DNA of 64,000 nucleotides from Mycobacterium deserti (GTDB lineage Bacteria; Actinomycetota; Actinomycetes; Mycobacteriales; Mycobacteriaceae), in contig NZ_JAODWD010000002.1 of NCBI RefSeq assembly GCF_025345615.1, positions 248,001-312,000 on the forward strand. The letters are read 5' to 3'. Below are positions 49,882 to 58,719 of this stretch, piece after piece; the stretch's first letter is position 1, and every line of letters begins with the position of its first letter. The position numbers were made by a program, and so were the translations under genes. Under the pieces are notes generated by a model. The model ran no database searches and was not told the origin of the DNA. It worked only from the letters and a program-made list of their open reading frames with translations.

Positions 49882-50487
49882 GTGGCGGCAAGCGGTCAAG
49901 GCGTGGGGAGACCACGCGACAATGAGATCGACGCAGCGGTTTCCCGTGCCGCCCGGGAACTTCTCGCAGAAGTCGGATATGCCCAACTCACCATGGACGC
50001 CACGGCCGCCAGGGCCGGCACCTCGAAGGCCGCGATCTATCGCAGATTCAAGTCGAAAGCAGAACTGCTCTTCGCCGCGACGGTGCACGGCTCGAAGCCA
50101 CAACCGCCCGCAGACACCGGCTCGTTGCGCGGCGATTTGCGGGCCCTCGGTCGTCGAATCCGGTCGGATATGTCCGCACCAGCCGCGCGCGAGGTCGTCC
50201 CTCACGTCATTGCCGAAATAGGCCGGTCTCCAGACGTGTCCGAGCGGTTGCGCAGCCTGTTCGTAGCGAGCGAACGCCACGAGATCGAAGCGATCCTCAC
50301 CCGCGCCGTGCGGCGCGGGGAACTGCAACGGATGCCCAATGTCGCCACGGTGCACCGCATGCTCGGTGGCGCGCTCCTCTTCACGATCATGGTGATCGAC
50401 GAGCCGATGGCCGACGCCGAACTCGCCAACGTTGTCGACGTGCTGGCGGGTGGGCTGCAGACCGTGATGCCGCCGTCTTCGACGTAA
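49882..50487 (+). CDS. TetR-family regulator (divergent from DUF1579-like gene)
   Basis: 201 aa, start taken as GTG 49882 (VAASGQGVGRPRDNE), typical of TetR N-termini; the open frame extends upstream to 49732 across the other gene and is not believed. Recognition region LTMDATAARAGTSKAAIYRR with FKSKAELLFAA. Likely autoregulates through the direct repeats just upstream. Confidence 0.85.
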   Translation: MAASGQGVGRPRDNEIDAAVSRAARELLAEVGYAQLTMDATAARAGTSKAAIYRRFKSKAELLFAATVHGSKPQPPADTGSLRGDLRALGRRIRSDMSAPAAREVVPHVIAEIGRSPDVSERLRSLFVASERHEIEAILTRAVRRGELQRMPNVATVHRMLGGALLFTIMVIDEPMADAELANVVDVLAGGLQTVMPPSST

Positions 50488-50516
50488 CCAACACCGTGAA
50501 TTGAGGCAATTGCCCC

Positions 50517-51290
50517 ATGTGGGCGCCTGGCCCGCCGACACATGCTGACGGCTTGACTGAAACACCGCAGGCGGCAGCGGCCGCCACCAAATACCTCGCG
50601 TTGCCTACCGGAGACGACGAGCGCGTCGTCGGCTTCGGCGTCATGGGTCTGCCCTTCGCCGGCGGGCACTACCTCGCGTTCCGGGACTTTCCCGCCACCT
50701 CCTTCTCCCCCGGCTATCAGTCGGTGTGGCACCGCACTCCCGACGGCGTCTGGACCTTCTACGCCACCACGCCTGGGCCGCAGAGCTGCGCACGCTATTT
50801 CAGCTCGGCTACCCCCGTCGAGCCCGTGGTGTGCGAGATCGACTCGCGGTGGCTTTCGCCGTGGTCGCTCGCCATTTCGATTGCGGCAGTTCTGGATTGG
50901 CGTGTCGACATCAAAGCCACCCCGGCAACCCGGCTGATGACCGCTGTCGGCACCCGGCTGCCTGCCGCCGCGTGGCGCAGCGGCGCCGTACTCGCGATGA
51001 TGAGCCGCGTCGCAGGCCCGGTCCTCGGCATCGGCCAGGTGCGGCTGACCGGGACCGCGCCCAACGGACAGCAGTTCCGCATCGGACCGAAGCGGTTGTG
51101 GGCGGTAGCCGACTCCACAGCTGTCGTGGCGGGCGAGGATCTGGGACCGGTCGGACCGCTGGCCGAACAGGGCAGGCTTGCCGACTTCCGGCTGCCGCAA
51201 CGCGGCATCTGCGTCGTCGGACAGGGCTTGTTCGAGCCGTTCGACATCCGCAAACACCGCGACGGCGCCCGTCTTGCGCTAACCGACTGA
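50517..51290 (+). CDS. Conserved hypothetical protein
   Basis: 257 aa, ATG 50517. I do not recognise the family. Contains VVGFGVMGLPFAGGHYLAFR, SPGYQSVWHRTPDGVWTFYA and a C-terminal LADFRLPQRGICVVGQGLFE. No signal peptide or obvious membrane helix. 10 bp before the HD-GYP/LuxR gene and probably in its operon, so it may be that protein's target or sensor. Confidence 0.7.
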   Translation: MWAPGPPTHADGLTETPQAAAAATKYLALPTGDDERVVGFGVMGLPFAGGHYLAFRDFPATSFSPGYQSVWHRTPDGVWTFYATTPGPQSCARYFSSATPVEPVVCEIDSRWLSPWSLAISIAAVLDWRVDIKATPATRLMTAVGTRLPAAAWRSGAVLAMMSRVAGPVLGIGQVRLTGTAPNGQQFRIGPKRLWAVADSTAVVAGEDLGPVGPLAEQGRLADFRLPQRGICVVGQGLFEPFDIRKHRDGARLALTD

Positions 51291-51300
51291 AGCGCCCGGC

Positions 51301-52884
51301 ATGACGGCGCAGAATCGGCAGGTGCCCTCCGCATCGACGCCGTCCGAGCTTCCGACCCGCGCGGAAGTTCTGGCGGCGCTGTCGGTGGCGATCGATCTGG
51401 GGTTGGGCCAGCCCGCCGAACACATGCTGCGCTCGGCACTGATCGCGATGAGGCTCGCAGACCGACTGGGCCTGGAACGCGCTCAGCGCGAGTGCATCTA
51501 CTACACGAACCTCGTGATGTGGATCGGCTGCCATGCCGACTCGCACGAATACGCCCGGTGGTTCGGCGACGACATCGCGGTGCGCCGCGACTCGTACTTC
51601 GTCGACTGGTCCGGGCTGCCCTATCAACGGTTCCTGTTGGCCAATCTCGGACATGGCGAATCACTGCTGTCGCGACTGAAGACCATCGCGACGTTGTATG
51701 CCAATGCGCGCGGCCACATCACGCAGCTGATCCACTCACACTGCACTTCAGCCGCACTGCTCGCCGAGCGGATCGGCCTCGGCGTCGACGTCCAGACCGC
51801 GCTGCGGTTCACGTTCGAACGCTTCGACGGCGGTGGGTTGCCCGCCGGCGCTGGGGCAGAAGCAATCCCGCTGGCCATGCGTGTCGCCCAAGTCTCCGAC
51901 ATGGCCGAGGTGCATCAACGCGAGTACGGCGTCGACGGCGCGGTGGCGATGGTGCGCAGCAGGCGTGGCGGCCAGTTCGACCCGATGATCGTCGACGCGT
52001 TCGTCGCCGACCCGGCCGGCGTGCTGGCGGTGCCGTCGGCGGGTGACGTGTGGGCGACCGCGCTACGGTATGCACCGGACCGGAACGCCCCGCTGGACGC
52101 CGCGTCGTTGGATGCGCTTCTGATCGCGCTCGGCGACTTCGTCGACCTCAAATGCCCGTTCACACTGGGGCACTCGCGGGCGGTGGCGCAGCTGACGGCC
52201 GACGCCGCGACCTTCGCCGGTTTGGCCGACGGCGCGGTGGCATTGGCCAAGCGGGCGGCGTGCGTGCACGACATCGGCCGGATCGGCGTATCGAACCAGA
52301 TCTGGTCGAAGCCGGCTGCCCTGAGCATGGCCGAGTTCGAACGCGTGCGGCTGCACCCCTATCTGACCGAGCGGATCCTGTCACAGGTCTCCGGCCTGAG
52401 AAGTGTTGCGGCCGTAGCCGCCAACCACCACGAGTGCCTCGACGGCTCGGGATACCCGCGCGGGCTGTCCGCGCGCGAGTTGGCGATGCCCGACCGATTG
52501 TTGGCGTGCGCGGTCAGCTACCAGGCTGCGCTGGAGCCGAGGCCGTATCGCGAGGCGTTGGGACCTGCGGGCGCGGCAAGGCGTCTGCGTGAGCGGGTGC
52601 GCGACGGTGAACTCGATCCCGTTGCGGCGGCAGCGGTTCTGCAGGCTGCGGGTCAGGAGCCGCGGTCCAAACCGCGTCCGCACGGACTCACTGCGAGGGA
52701 GGTCGAAGTCCTCCGGATGGTGGCGCAGGGGTCGACCAACAAGGAGATCGCCGCCCATCTGGTACTCAGCGAGAAAACCGTACGCAACCACGTCGAGCGC
52801 ACCTACGCCAAAATCGGCGTGTCGAACCGCATCGGGGCGAGCATGTACGCCCTGGAGCACGGCCTGAGTGTGGCCGTTCGGTGA
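51301..52884 (+). CDS. Double HD-GYP domain protein with LuxR helix-turn-helix
   Basis: 527 aa. An N-terminal degenerate HD-GYP-like half (residues 30-200, keeps FERFDGGGLP but has no HD pair). The C-terminal half (280-420) is intact: HSRAVA (His291), HDIGRIG (323-329), LHPYL (His352), NHHECLDGSGYPRG (376-388). The C-terminus (464-527) is a LuxR helix-turn-helix (LTAREVEVLRMVAQGSTNKE). HD-GYP domains usually hydrolyse c-di-GMP; coupling to DNA binding suggests a nucleotide-responsive regulator. Catalysis is plausible but unproven. Probably cotranscribed with the upstream hypothetical gene. Confidence 0.87.
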   Translation: MTAQNRQVPSASTPSELPTRAEVLAALSVAIDLGLGQPAEHMLRSALIAMRLADRLGLERAQRECIYYTNLVMWIGCHADSHEYARWFGDDIAVRRDSYFVDWSGLPYQRFLLANLGHGESLLSRLKTIATLYANARGHITQLIHSHCTSAALLAERIGLGVDVQTALRFTFERFDGGGLPAGAGAEAIPLAMRVAQVSDMAEVHQREYGVDGAVAMVRSRRGGQFDPMIVDAFVADPAGVLAVPSAGDVWATALRYAPDRNAPLDAASLDALLIALGDFVDLKCPFTLGHSRAVAQLTADAATFAGLADGAVALAKRAACVHDIGRIGVSNQIWSKPAALSMAEFERVRLHPYLTERILSQVSGLRSVAAVAANHHECLDGSGYPRGLSARELAMPDRLLACAVSYQAALEPRPYREALGPAGAARRLRERVRDGELDPVAAAAVLQAAGQEPRSKPRPHGLTAREVEVLRMVAQGSTNKEIAAHLVLSEKTVRNHVERTYAKIGVSNRIGASMYALEHGLSVAVR

Positions 52885-53054
52885 CGGTTTGCTCGAAATT
52901 GGGGACGCGGCCTCGGCAAAGGTAGGGTGGGAACCGGTTGAGCTTCCAGCCTTCGGAAACGTCGTAGGGGTGCAGGCACATATCGCCTGCTGTGAGCCTT
53001 TTTTGACGCAATCTGAGCCCTTTGCTTCGCCCCCTTCTTCTTGGAGTGACACCC

Positions 53055-53411
53055 ATGCCTTCAGCCAGCGCTGTCCAGTCCAGTCCGAACTACTCCCGCG
53101 AACGTCTGAGGATGAGTGCGGAATGGGCGGATGCGGCGGTCGTGCGCGTCACCGTCGTCGGTGAAATCGATGCATCGAATGCTGCGGACTTGTCCGACTT
53201 CGTCTTCCGCAGGGCAGCCAATTGTCAGCGGCTCGTCGTGGACCTTCGTGACGTCGAGTTCTTCTCCACAGCCGGCTTCACCGAGCTCCAGGGGGTAGCC
53301 GCCCGCTGCGATAGGGCCGACGTGAGTCTGACGCTGGTGGGTGGGCCGGTTGTCACCCGCGTGTTGGATCTCTGCGACCCCGGCCGCACGCTGCCACTCA
53401 ATCCGGCCTGA
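53055..53411 (+). CDS. STAS-domain protein (anti-sigma-factor antagonist type)
   Basis: 118 aa from ATG 53055 with GGAG upstream; the frame reaches 53022 but those codons have no RBS. STAS fold: VTVVGEIDASNAADLSDFVF, LVVDLRDVEFFSTAGFTELQ with the phosphorylatable Ser71, and LVGGPVVTRVLDL. No partner kinase or sigma factor is adjacent. Preceded by 170 bp with no recognised element beyond the end of the regulator gene. Confidence 0.88.
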   Translation: MPSASAVQSSPNYSRERLRMSAEWADAAVVRVTVVGEIDASNAADLSDFVFRRAANCQRLVVDLRDVEFFSTAGFTELQGVAARCDRADVSLTLVGGPVVTRVLDLCDPGRTLPLNPA

Positions 53412-53428
53412 TCGTGGGCGGGTCGAAT

Positions 53429-54604
53429 CTAGGACGCCAGCGGCGCATGTGACCTCAGCAGCCGCTCGGCGCGCTGGTAGTCCTCGTCGGCGTTGAAGGT
53501 GAGCGCGCCGACGATCTCGCCGCCGGCCTCGTACCAGACCGTGAAACCATTGCGGTGTTCGACGAGTCGGCTGTGTTCGTAGTGGGCGCCCCACCCGCGG
53601 TACTTCAGAACCGAATCGCCGATTGTGCACGAGAACCCGGGCACGATGTCCCAGACCGCCGGGTACCCGGCGGCGGTCAGTCCGGCGACACGGCCCTGAT
53701 GGGCGGCGTCACGCCAGTGCTCGGCAGGGACGGGCCTGCCCGCGGTGACGTTGACGGCGAGTGCGACGTCACCTGCGGCGTAGACGTTTCGCACCGAGGT
53801 GTGCATGTGCTCGTCGACGACGATGCGTCCGTCGCGCGTGTTGAGCCCCTCGGCGAGGCGGATGTCGGGCCGTACGCCAGTGGCCGCAACAACCAGGTCG
53901 CCGTCGACGGCGCTACCGTCGTCGAGCAGAACGCGGGTGTCCTCGATCGCCGTCACAGCGCTGTTGCCGTGGAAGCGAACACCATTGTCGGACAGAATCT
54001 TTGCGACGCGGTCCCCAGCCTCGATACCGAACCGGCGCTGCAACGGCACCGCCTCCGCGGCGACCATCGTGGTGGCGATGCCGCGGTCGGCCAAACAGGC
54101 GGCGGCTTCACAGCCGATCAGGCCGCCACCGATGACGACGGCTGAATCGGCGTATCGGACAGCCATCTTGAGCGCGACGGCGTCGGCGAAGGAACGCAGG
54201 CTCAGGGCAGTCTCGGCGCCGGGGATCGTCAGGCGCACGGGCACCGACCCGGACGCGATGACCAGGTGCCAGTAGGGGTAGATCTGACCGCCCGCGGTCA
54301 CGACGTGCTGGTTGGCGGTGTCGATGTGCTCGACGGTGATGCCGCGGACCAGGTCGACGCGGTTGCGCGCGAACCAGCCCGCGCTGTGCAGGTCGAGATT
54401 GGGGTGACCACCGCACAGGTATTCCTTGCTCAGCGGAGGCTTCGCGTACGGCAGGGCCGGATCTGTGGACAGGATCCGAACGGGGATGTGGGGGTGCTTA
54501 TCCCGGAAGGTCTCGGCCGCGCTCAGCCCCGCCGGACCGCTGCCGATGGCGATGAATCCCGGTGCCGCCACGACTCCTGAGTACCACTTTCCCGCGCGCG
54601 TCAT
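53429..54604 (-). CDS. FAD-dependent pyridine-nucleotide oxidoreductase
   Basis: 391 aa. N-terminal FAD fold FIAIGSGPAGLSAAETF, NAD(P) fold VVIGGGLIGCEAAACLADRG, and C-terminal NVYAAGDVALAVNV. The ferredoxin/rubredoxin-reductase layout is clear, including ATGVRPDIRLAEGLN. No ferredoxin, rubredoxin or P450 gene is adjacent, so the electron acceptor is unknown. Divergent from the DUF3060 gene. Start ATG 54604; a GTG at 54571 is possible. Confidence 0.87.
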   Translation of the reverse strand: MTRAGKWYSGVVAAPGFIAIGSGPAGLSAAETFRDKHPHIPVRILSTDPALPYAKPPLSKEYLCGGHPNLDLHSAGWFARNRVDLVRGITVEHIDTANQHVVTAGGQIYPYWHLVIASGSVPVRLTIPGAETALSLRSFADAVALKMAVRYADSAVVIGGGLIGCEAAACLADRGIATTMVAAEAVPLQRRFGIEAGDRVAKILSDNGVRFHGNSAVTAIEDTRVLLDDGSAVDGDLVVAATGVRPDIRLAEGLNTRDGRIVVDEHMHTSVRNVYAAGDVALAVNVTAGRPVPAEHWRDAAHQGRVAGLTAAGYPAVWDIVPGFSCTIGDSVLKYRGWGAHYEHSRLVEHRNGFTVWYEAGGEIVGALTFNADEDYQRAERLLRSHAPLAS

Positions 54605-54718
54605 GTCTCTCGTCAGGCTTTCGTCACATCAGCCACAGACAGCTCTGACCTCACAAATCATGCGGCGGGGATTTCCGCTATTCCGGCAAGCCAAACGGCT
54701 CTGTGGGACCATCTGCGC

Positions 54719-55450
54719 ATGAATTCTCAGGACGACCCAGAGGCCCGGATCAGGCAGCTGGAGAACTCGGCCGGCCAGTACGGGGCGGTCGAACTCGGGG
54801 CAACTGAGTCCAGCGGAGCTGGCTACACCCCGACGGCACCGCTGCCGCCGCCGCCCGCCTACGGTGCCCCTCCTCCGACCTTCAGTGACCCTTATGCGGC
54901 GCCGCCGATGTACGGCGGCGCGCCGATGCAGGTGTCGAAGAAAGGCGCACCCATCGGGTTGATCTTCGGACTGCTGGCGGTCGTCGCCGTGCTCATCTTC
55001 GGCGTCATCGGGGTGGTCGCGTGGAACGCCATGTCGAAGGTCGAGACCGTCACGACTCGGCCCGGCGGATCGGACGTCGCCGGCGGCGGCGGTTCGGTCG
55101 ACGGGCCCCCGGCGGACGCTCCCACCGACCAGCCTCCGTTCGTCATGCCGGAGCTTCCCGATCTGTCCGGGCCTACCGAGGCGCCTGCGGGTGCGCGGCT
55201 GAACGTCTCGGGCGTCGACGAGAACAAGACGATCACCTGCAACGACAACATCGTCAGCGTCAGCGGCGTCAACAACACGGTGACGATCACCGGCCACTGC
55301 TCGAGCCTGTCGGTGTCCGGCGTGGAGAACAACGTGACCATCGACAGCGCCGACACCATCGGTGCGTCGGGTTTCGACAACCAGGTCATCTACCGCTCGG
55401 GGACACCGGAAGTCGCCGCGACCGGATCCAACGTCGTCTCGCAAGGCTAG
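54719..55450 (+). CDS. DUF3060-domain membrane protein
   Basis: 243 aa. A cytoplasmic Pro/Tyr/Gly-rich N-terminus (1-70), one membrane helix (PIGLIFGLLAVVAVLIFGVI, about residues 77-96), a Gly/Pro linker, then the DUF3060 beta-helix-like domain with repeated NVSG/NNTVTITG-type turns (ENKTITCNDN, VSGVNNTVTITG, VSGVENNVTIDS). A typical mycobacterial exported-domain protein of unknown role. One Cys pair (CNDN, HCSS) may form a disulfide. Confidence 0.85.
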   Translation: MNSQDDPEARIRQLENSAGQYGAVELGATESSGAGYTPTAPLPPPPAYGAPPPTFSDPYAAPPMYGGAPMQVSKKGAPIGLIFGLLAVVAVLIFGVIGVVAWNAMSKVETVTTRPGGSDVAGGGGSVDGPPADAPTDQPPFVMPELPDLSGPTEAPAGARLNVSGVDENKTITCNDNIVSVSGVNNTVTITGHCSSLSVSGVENNVTIDSADTIGASGFDNQVIYRSGTPEVAATGSNVVSQG

Positions 55451-55510
55451 GTCGTGGCCCGGGAGGGCCGCTTACGCCGCACCGACGCGGCCGGATGAGA
55501 TGGTTGGTGC

Positions 55511-57889
55511 ATGCGGGTCGACGGGCGGAACATCACCGTTTCGGGCAGCCTCCTGCAGCCGCTGACACGGCGGACGAACGACATCCTGCGCCTTGCCCTG
55601 GCCACACTGTTTTTGACGGTGGTGATCGTCAGCTCGCTGGTGACCCGCAACGAGTGGACGGCGCTGGAGCGGTCCATCGCGGGCATCGTCGGCGTGCTGA
55701 CCCCCACGCAGTCCAACCTGGTCTACCTCTTCTACGGCATCGCCATCCTCGCGCTGCCCTTCGTGATCCTGATCGGACTGATCGTCACGCGGCATTGGCG
55801 GTTGCTCGGCGCGTACGCCGCGGCCGGGATCATCGCGATCCTCGCGCTGTCGGTCACCGGTAACGGCATCACACCCCCGCGTTGGCAACTCGATCTGTCC
55901 GGGCGGCTCGACTCGGTGCTGTCGCAGTTCCTCGACGATCCGCGGTGGATCGCGATGCTGGCCGCGGTACTCACCGTATCGGGTCCGTGGCTTCCGGCGC
56001 GGTGGCGGAATTGGTGGTGGGCGCTGTTGTTGGCGTTCGTGCCAATTCATCTCGTCGTCAGCGCGGTGGTACCGGCCCGTTCGATCCTCGGCCTCGCCGT
56101 GGGCTGGCTCGTCGGCGCTCTCGTCGTTCTGATCTCGGGAACACCCGCACTCGAGGTGCCGCTCGACGACGCGGTGCGCGCGCTGACCCGGCGCGGGTTC
56201 TTGGTGTCGGAGCTCGCGGTGCTGCGCCCCGCAGGTCCAGGCCCGCTCATGATGTCGGCGACGTCGGAAAATCATGAAGGCGGTACCGCCGTCGTCGAGA
56301 TGTACGGCCCGCATCAACGCAGCGGCGGTGTGCTGAACCAGTTTTGGCGCAAGGTTCGGTTGCGTGAGACTGAGACTGCGCCGCTCCAGGCGTCGATGCG
56401 CCGGGCGGTCGAACATCGCGCACTGATGGCGATTGCGGTCGGTGACCTCGGCCTGGCCAACTGCGCGCCGATCGCCGTCGCAGACCTGAATCGCGGCTGG
56501 ACGCTTTACGCGCACCATCCGGCGCGCGGCGCGTCGTTGAACGCGGCCGTTCAAACAGTCCCCGTCGATCGCACGTGGGAAGCGTTGCGGATGCTGCATT
56601 CCCACCGCATCTCGCACGGCGACCTGCGCGCCACGCAACTCACGGCCGACGACGCCAATGTGCTGTTCGGCGGCTTCACCCACGCCGAGTACGGCTGCTC
56701 GGACACTCACCTGCAAGCCGATGTCGCGCAGATGTTGGTGACGACGACGAACCTGTACGGCCCCGCAGAAGCCGTGCGCGCGGCGATCGACGCGTTCGGC
56801 GAGGACGCGGTGCTGATGGCCTCGCGTCGGCTGACGAAACCCGCTGTGCCTTCCCGCGTCCGGGCGTCGGTGGCCGATTTCAAGGCGATCACGTCGGCGG
56901 CGCGCGAGGAGGTCAAGAAACAGACGGGCACCGATGAGATCCAGTCCGAAACCATCACCAGGTTCAATCGCAACCAGATCATCCAACTGGTGCTGCTGGT
57001 GGCGTTGGTCTACGTGGCGTACCCGTTCATCAGTTCGGTGCCGGTGTTCTTCTCCGAACTCCGCACCGCGAATTGGTGGTGGGCGCTTGCCGGACTGGCA
57101 ATCTCGGCGACGAAGTACGTCGGCGCGGCGGCGGCGCTGTGGGCGTGCGCCAGCGGCCTGATCAGTTTCTGGAAGCTGACGCTGATGCAGGTGGCCAACA
57201 CCTTCGCGGCCACCACCACCCCTGCGGGCGTCGGCGGTCTGGCGCTGAGCACACGATTCCTGCAGAAAGGCGGCCTCGGCGCCCTGCGTGCGACGACGGC
57301 GGTGGCGCTGCAACAGTCGGTGCAGGTGATGACGCACGTCGGCTTGCTGATCTTCTTCAGCGCCTTCGCCGGCGCATCCGCCGACCTGTCCCGGTTCGTG
57401 CCCTCCTCGACGGTGCTCTATCTGATCGCGGGCGCAGCGCTCGGAGTGATCGGCGTCGTGCTGCTGGTGCCGAAGGCGCGGCGGTGGTTGACAGTCGAGC
57501 TACGCCCGCGAATCAAAGAGGTGATCGAAGACTTCGTCCTGCTGGCCAAGGAACCGTGGCGGCTCGCGCTGATCGTGCTGGGCTGCGCGACAACCACTCT
57601 CGGCGCCGCGCTCGCGTTGTGGGCGAGCATCGAGGCGTTCGGCGGCGACACCAGTTTCGTCACCGTCACGATCGTGACCATGGTCGGTCAGACTCTGGCG
57701 TCGGCCGCGCCCACACCGGGCGGGGTCGGCGCGGTGGAAGCGGCGTTGATCGGCGGCCTTGCGGCGTTCGGGGTGCCCGCGGCGGTCGCGGTGCCGTCGG
57801 TGCTGCTGTATCGGATCTTGACGTGCTGGCTGCCGGTGTTCTTCGGCTGGCCGATCATGCGTTGGCTGAGCAAGAGCGGCGCCCTCTAG
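55511..57889 (+). CDS. Pseudokinase / LPG-synthase-like membrane fusion protein
   Basis: 792 aa. Several N-terminal membrane helices (about residues 25-215), a soluble kinase-like domain (about 240-420) keeping HGDLRATQL (near 370) but with FGGFTHAEYG where DFG would be, so probably catalytically dead. A C-terminal LPG-synthase/flippase-type membrane domain follows (490-792), with TPAGVGGLALSTRFLQKGG and PTPGGVGAVEAALIGG. The layout suggests a nucleotide-regulated lipid transporter or flippase. The end overlaps the convergent sulfurtransferase gene by 4 bp. Confidence 0.85.
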   Translation: MRVDGRNITVSGSLLQPLTRRTNDILRLALATLFLTVVIVSSLVTRNEWTALERSIAGIVGVLTPTQSNLVYLFYGIAILALPFVILIGLIVTRHWRLLGAYAAAGIIAILALSVTGNGITPPRWQLDLSGRLDSVLSQFLDDPRWIAMLAAVLTVSGPWLPARWRNWWWALLLAFVPIHLVVSAVVPARSILGLAVGWLVGALVVLISGTPALEVPLDDAVRALTRRGFLVSELAVLRPAGPGPLMMSATSENHEGGTAVVEMYGPHQRSGGVLNQFWRKVRLRETETAPLQASMRRAVEHRALMAIAVGDLGLANCAPIAVADLNRGWTLYAHHPARGASLNAAVQTVPVDRTWEALRMLHSHRISHGDLRATQLTADDANVLFGGFTHAEYGCSDTHLQADVAQMLVTTTNLYGPAEAVRAAIDAFGEDAVLMASRRLTKPAVPSRVRASVADFKAITSAAREEVKKQTGTDEIQSETITRFNRNQIIQLVLLVALVYVAYPFISSVPVFFSELRTANWWWALAGLAISATKYVGAAAALWACASGLISFWKLTLMQVANTFAATTTPAGVGGLALSTRFLQKGGLGALRATTAVALQQSVQVMTHVGLLIFFSAFAGASADLSRFVPSSTVLYLIAGAALGVIGVVLLVPKARRWLTVELRPRIKEVIEDFVLLAKEPWRLALIVLGCATTTLGAALALWASIEAFGGDTSFVTVTIVTMVGQTLASAAPTPGGVGAVEAALIGGLAAFGVPAAVAVPSVLLYRILTCWLPVFFGWPIMRWLSKSGAL

Positions 57890-58716
57890 ACGCCCTTCGC
57901 GACCGGGCGTGCGGGATCTGAACTCCATTCGGACCATGAGCCGGGGAACAGAGCGGCGTCGACGCCCGTTGCGGCGAGCGCGGCGACGGCGAGCGCGGCT
58001 GTGACGCCGGAACCGCAGTAGACGGCTGTCTCGGAGTCGGTGTGGCCGAACAGCTTTCTGAGGTCGGCATCGGGCCGCAACATGCCGTCGTCGGCAAGCA
58101 CGCGGGCGCTCGGCACGTTGACGGCGCCCGGGATGTGGCCTGCCACCGGGTCGACGGGTTCGACGTCGCCGCGGAACCGCTCGGACGCGCGGGCGTCGAT
58201 CAACGTGTCGGGCAGGGTGTCGGCGGTGACGGTGGGAAGTGCACCGGTGTACAGGTCCTCGTGCTGCACGGTGACATCGCCGGGTTCGGGTGTGACGGAG
58301 CCGGTTTCGAGGATGCGACCGGCGGCGGTCCACGCGGCGAGCCCGCCGTCGAGGATGCGGACCTCGGGAATGCCCGCCGCCGTCAGCACCCACCAGGCGC
58401 GGGCCGAGCCGGCGCGGTTCCAGTCGTCGTAGACGACGATCGGCACGCCTGCGCGCACACCCCAGCGCCGCGCGGCGTTCTGCAGAGCAGACCCGGACGG
58501 CAGCGGATGGCGGCCTCTGCCGGTGACGGTGTGGTCGCTGAGCTCGTGGTCGAGCGAGACGTAGACGGCGCCGGGCAGGTGGCCACCTGCGTAGGTGGCG
58601 GAGCCATCGGGTTCGGTGAGCTGCCAGCGAACGTCGAGCAACGTGATGGGCTCGTCGGCGTCGAGACGGTGCGCGAGTTCGTCGACGGTGATGAACACCT
58701 GATCGCGTGAGCTCAT
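57886..58716 (-). CDS. 3-mercaptopyruvate/thiosulfate sulfurtransferase
   Basis: 276-aa tandem rhodanese. The N-terminal inactive domain has VRWQLTEPDGSATYAGGHLP; the C-terminal catalytic domain has VDPVAGHIPGAVNVPSA and the active-site loop VYCGSGVTAALAV (Cys234). CGSGVT is the 3-mercaptopyruvate sulfurtransferase form. 3 bp from the HD gene upstream on the same strand, so probably cotranscribed. Confidence 0.93.
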   Translation of the reverse strand: MSSRDQVFITVDELAHRLDADEPITLLDVRWQLTEPDGSATYAGGHLPGAVYVSLDHELSDHTVTGRGRHPLPSGSALQNAARRWGVRAGVPIVVYDDWNRAGSARAWWVLTAAGIPEVRILDGGLAAWTAAGRILETGSVTPEPGDVTVQHEDLYTGALPTVTADTLPDTLIDARASERFRGDVEPVDPVAGHIPGAVNVPSARVLADDGMLRPDADLRKLFGHTDSETAVYCGSGVTAALAVAALAATGVDAALFPGSWSEWSSDPARPVAKGV

Positions 58717-58719
58717 GTG

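Noticed and set aside
55472..57337. A 621-codon minus-strand frame against the membrane fusion gene
   Set aside because: The residue pattern is dominated by R, H, D and Q-rich codons typical of antisense reading in high-GC DNA; the plus-strand frame has membrane helices and known domains.
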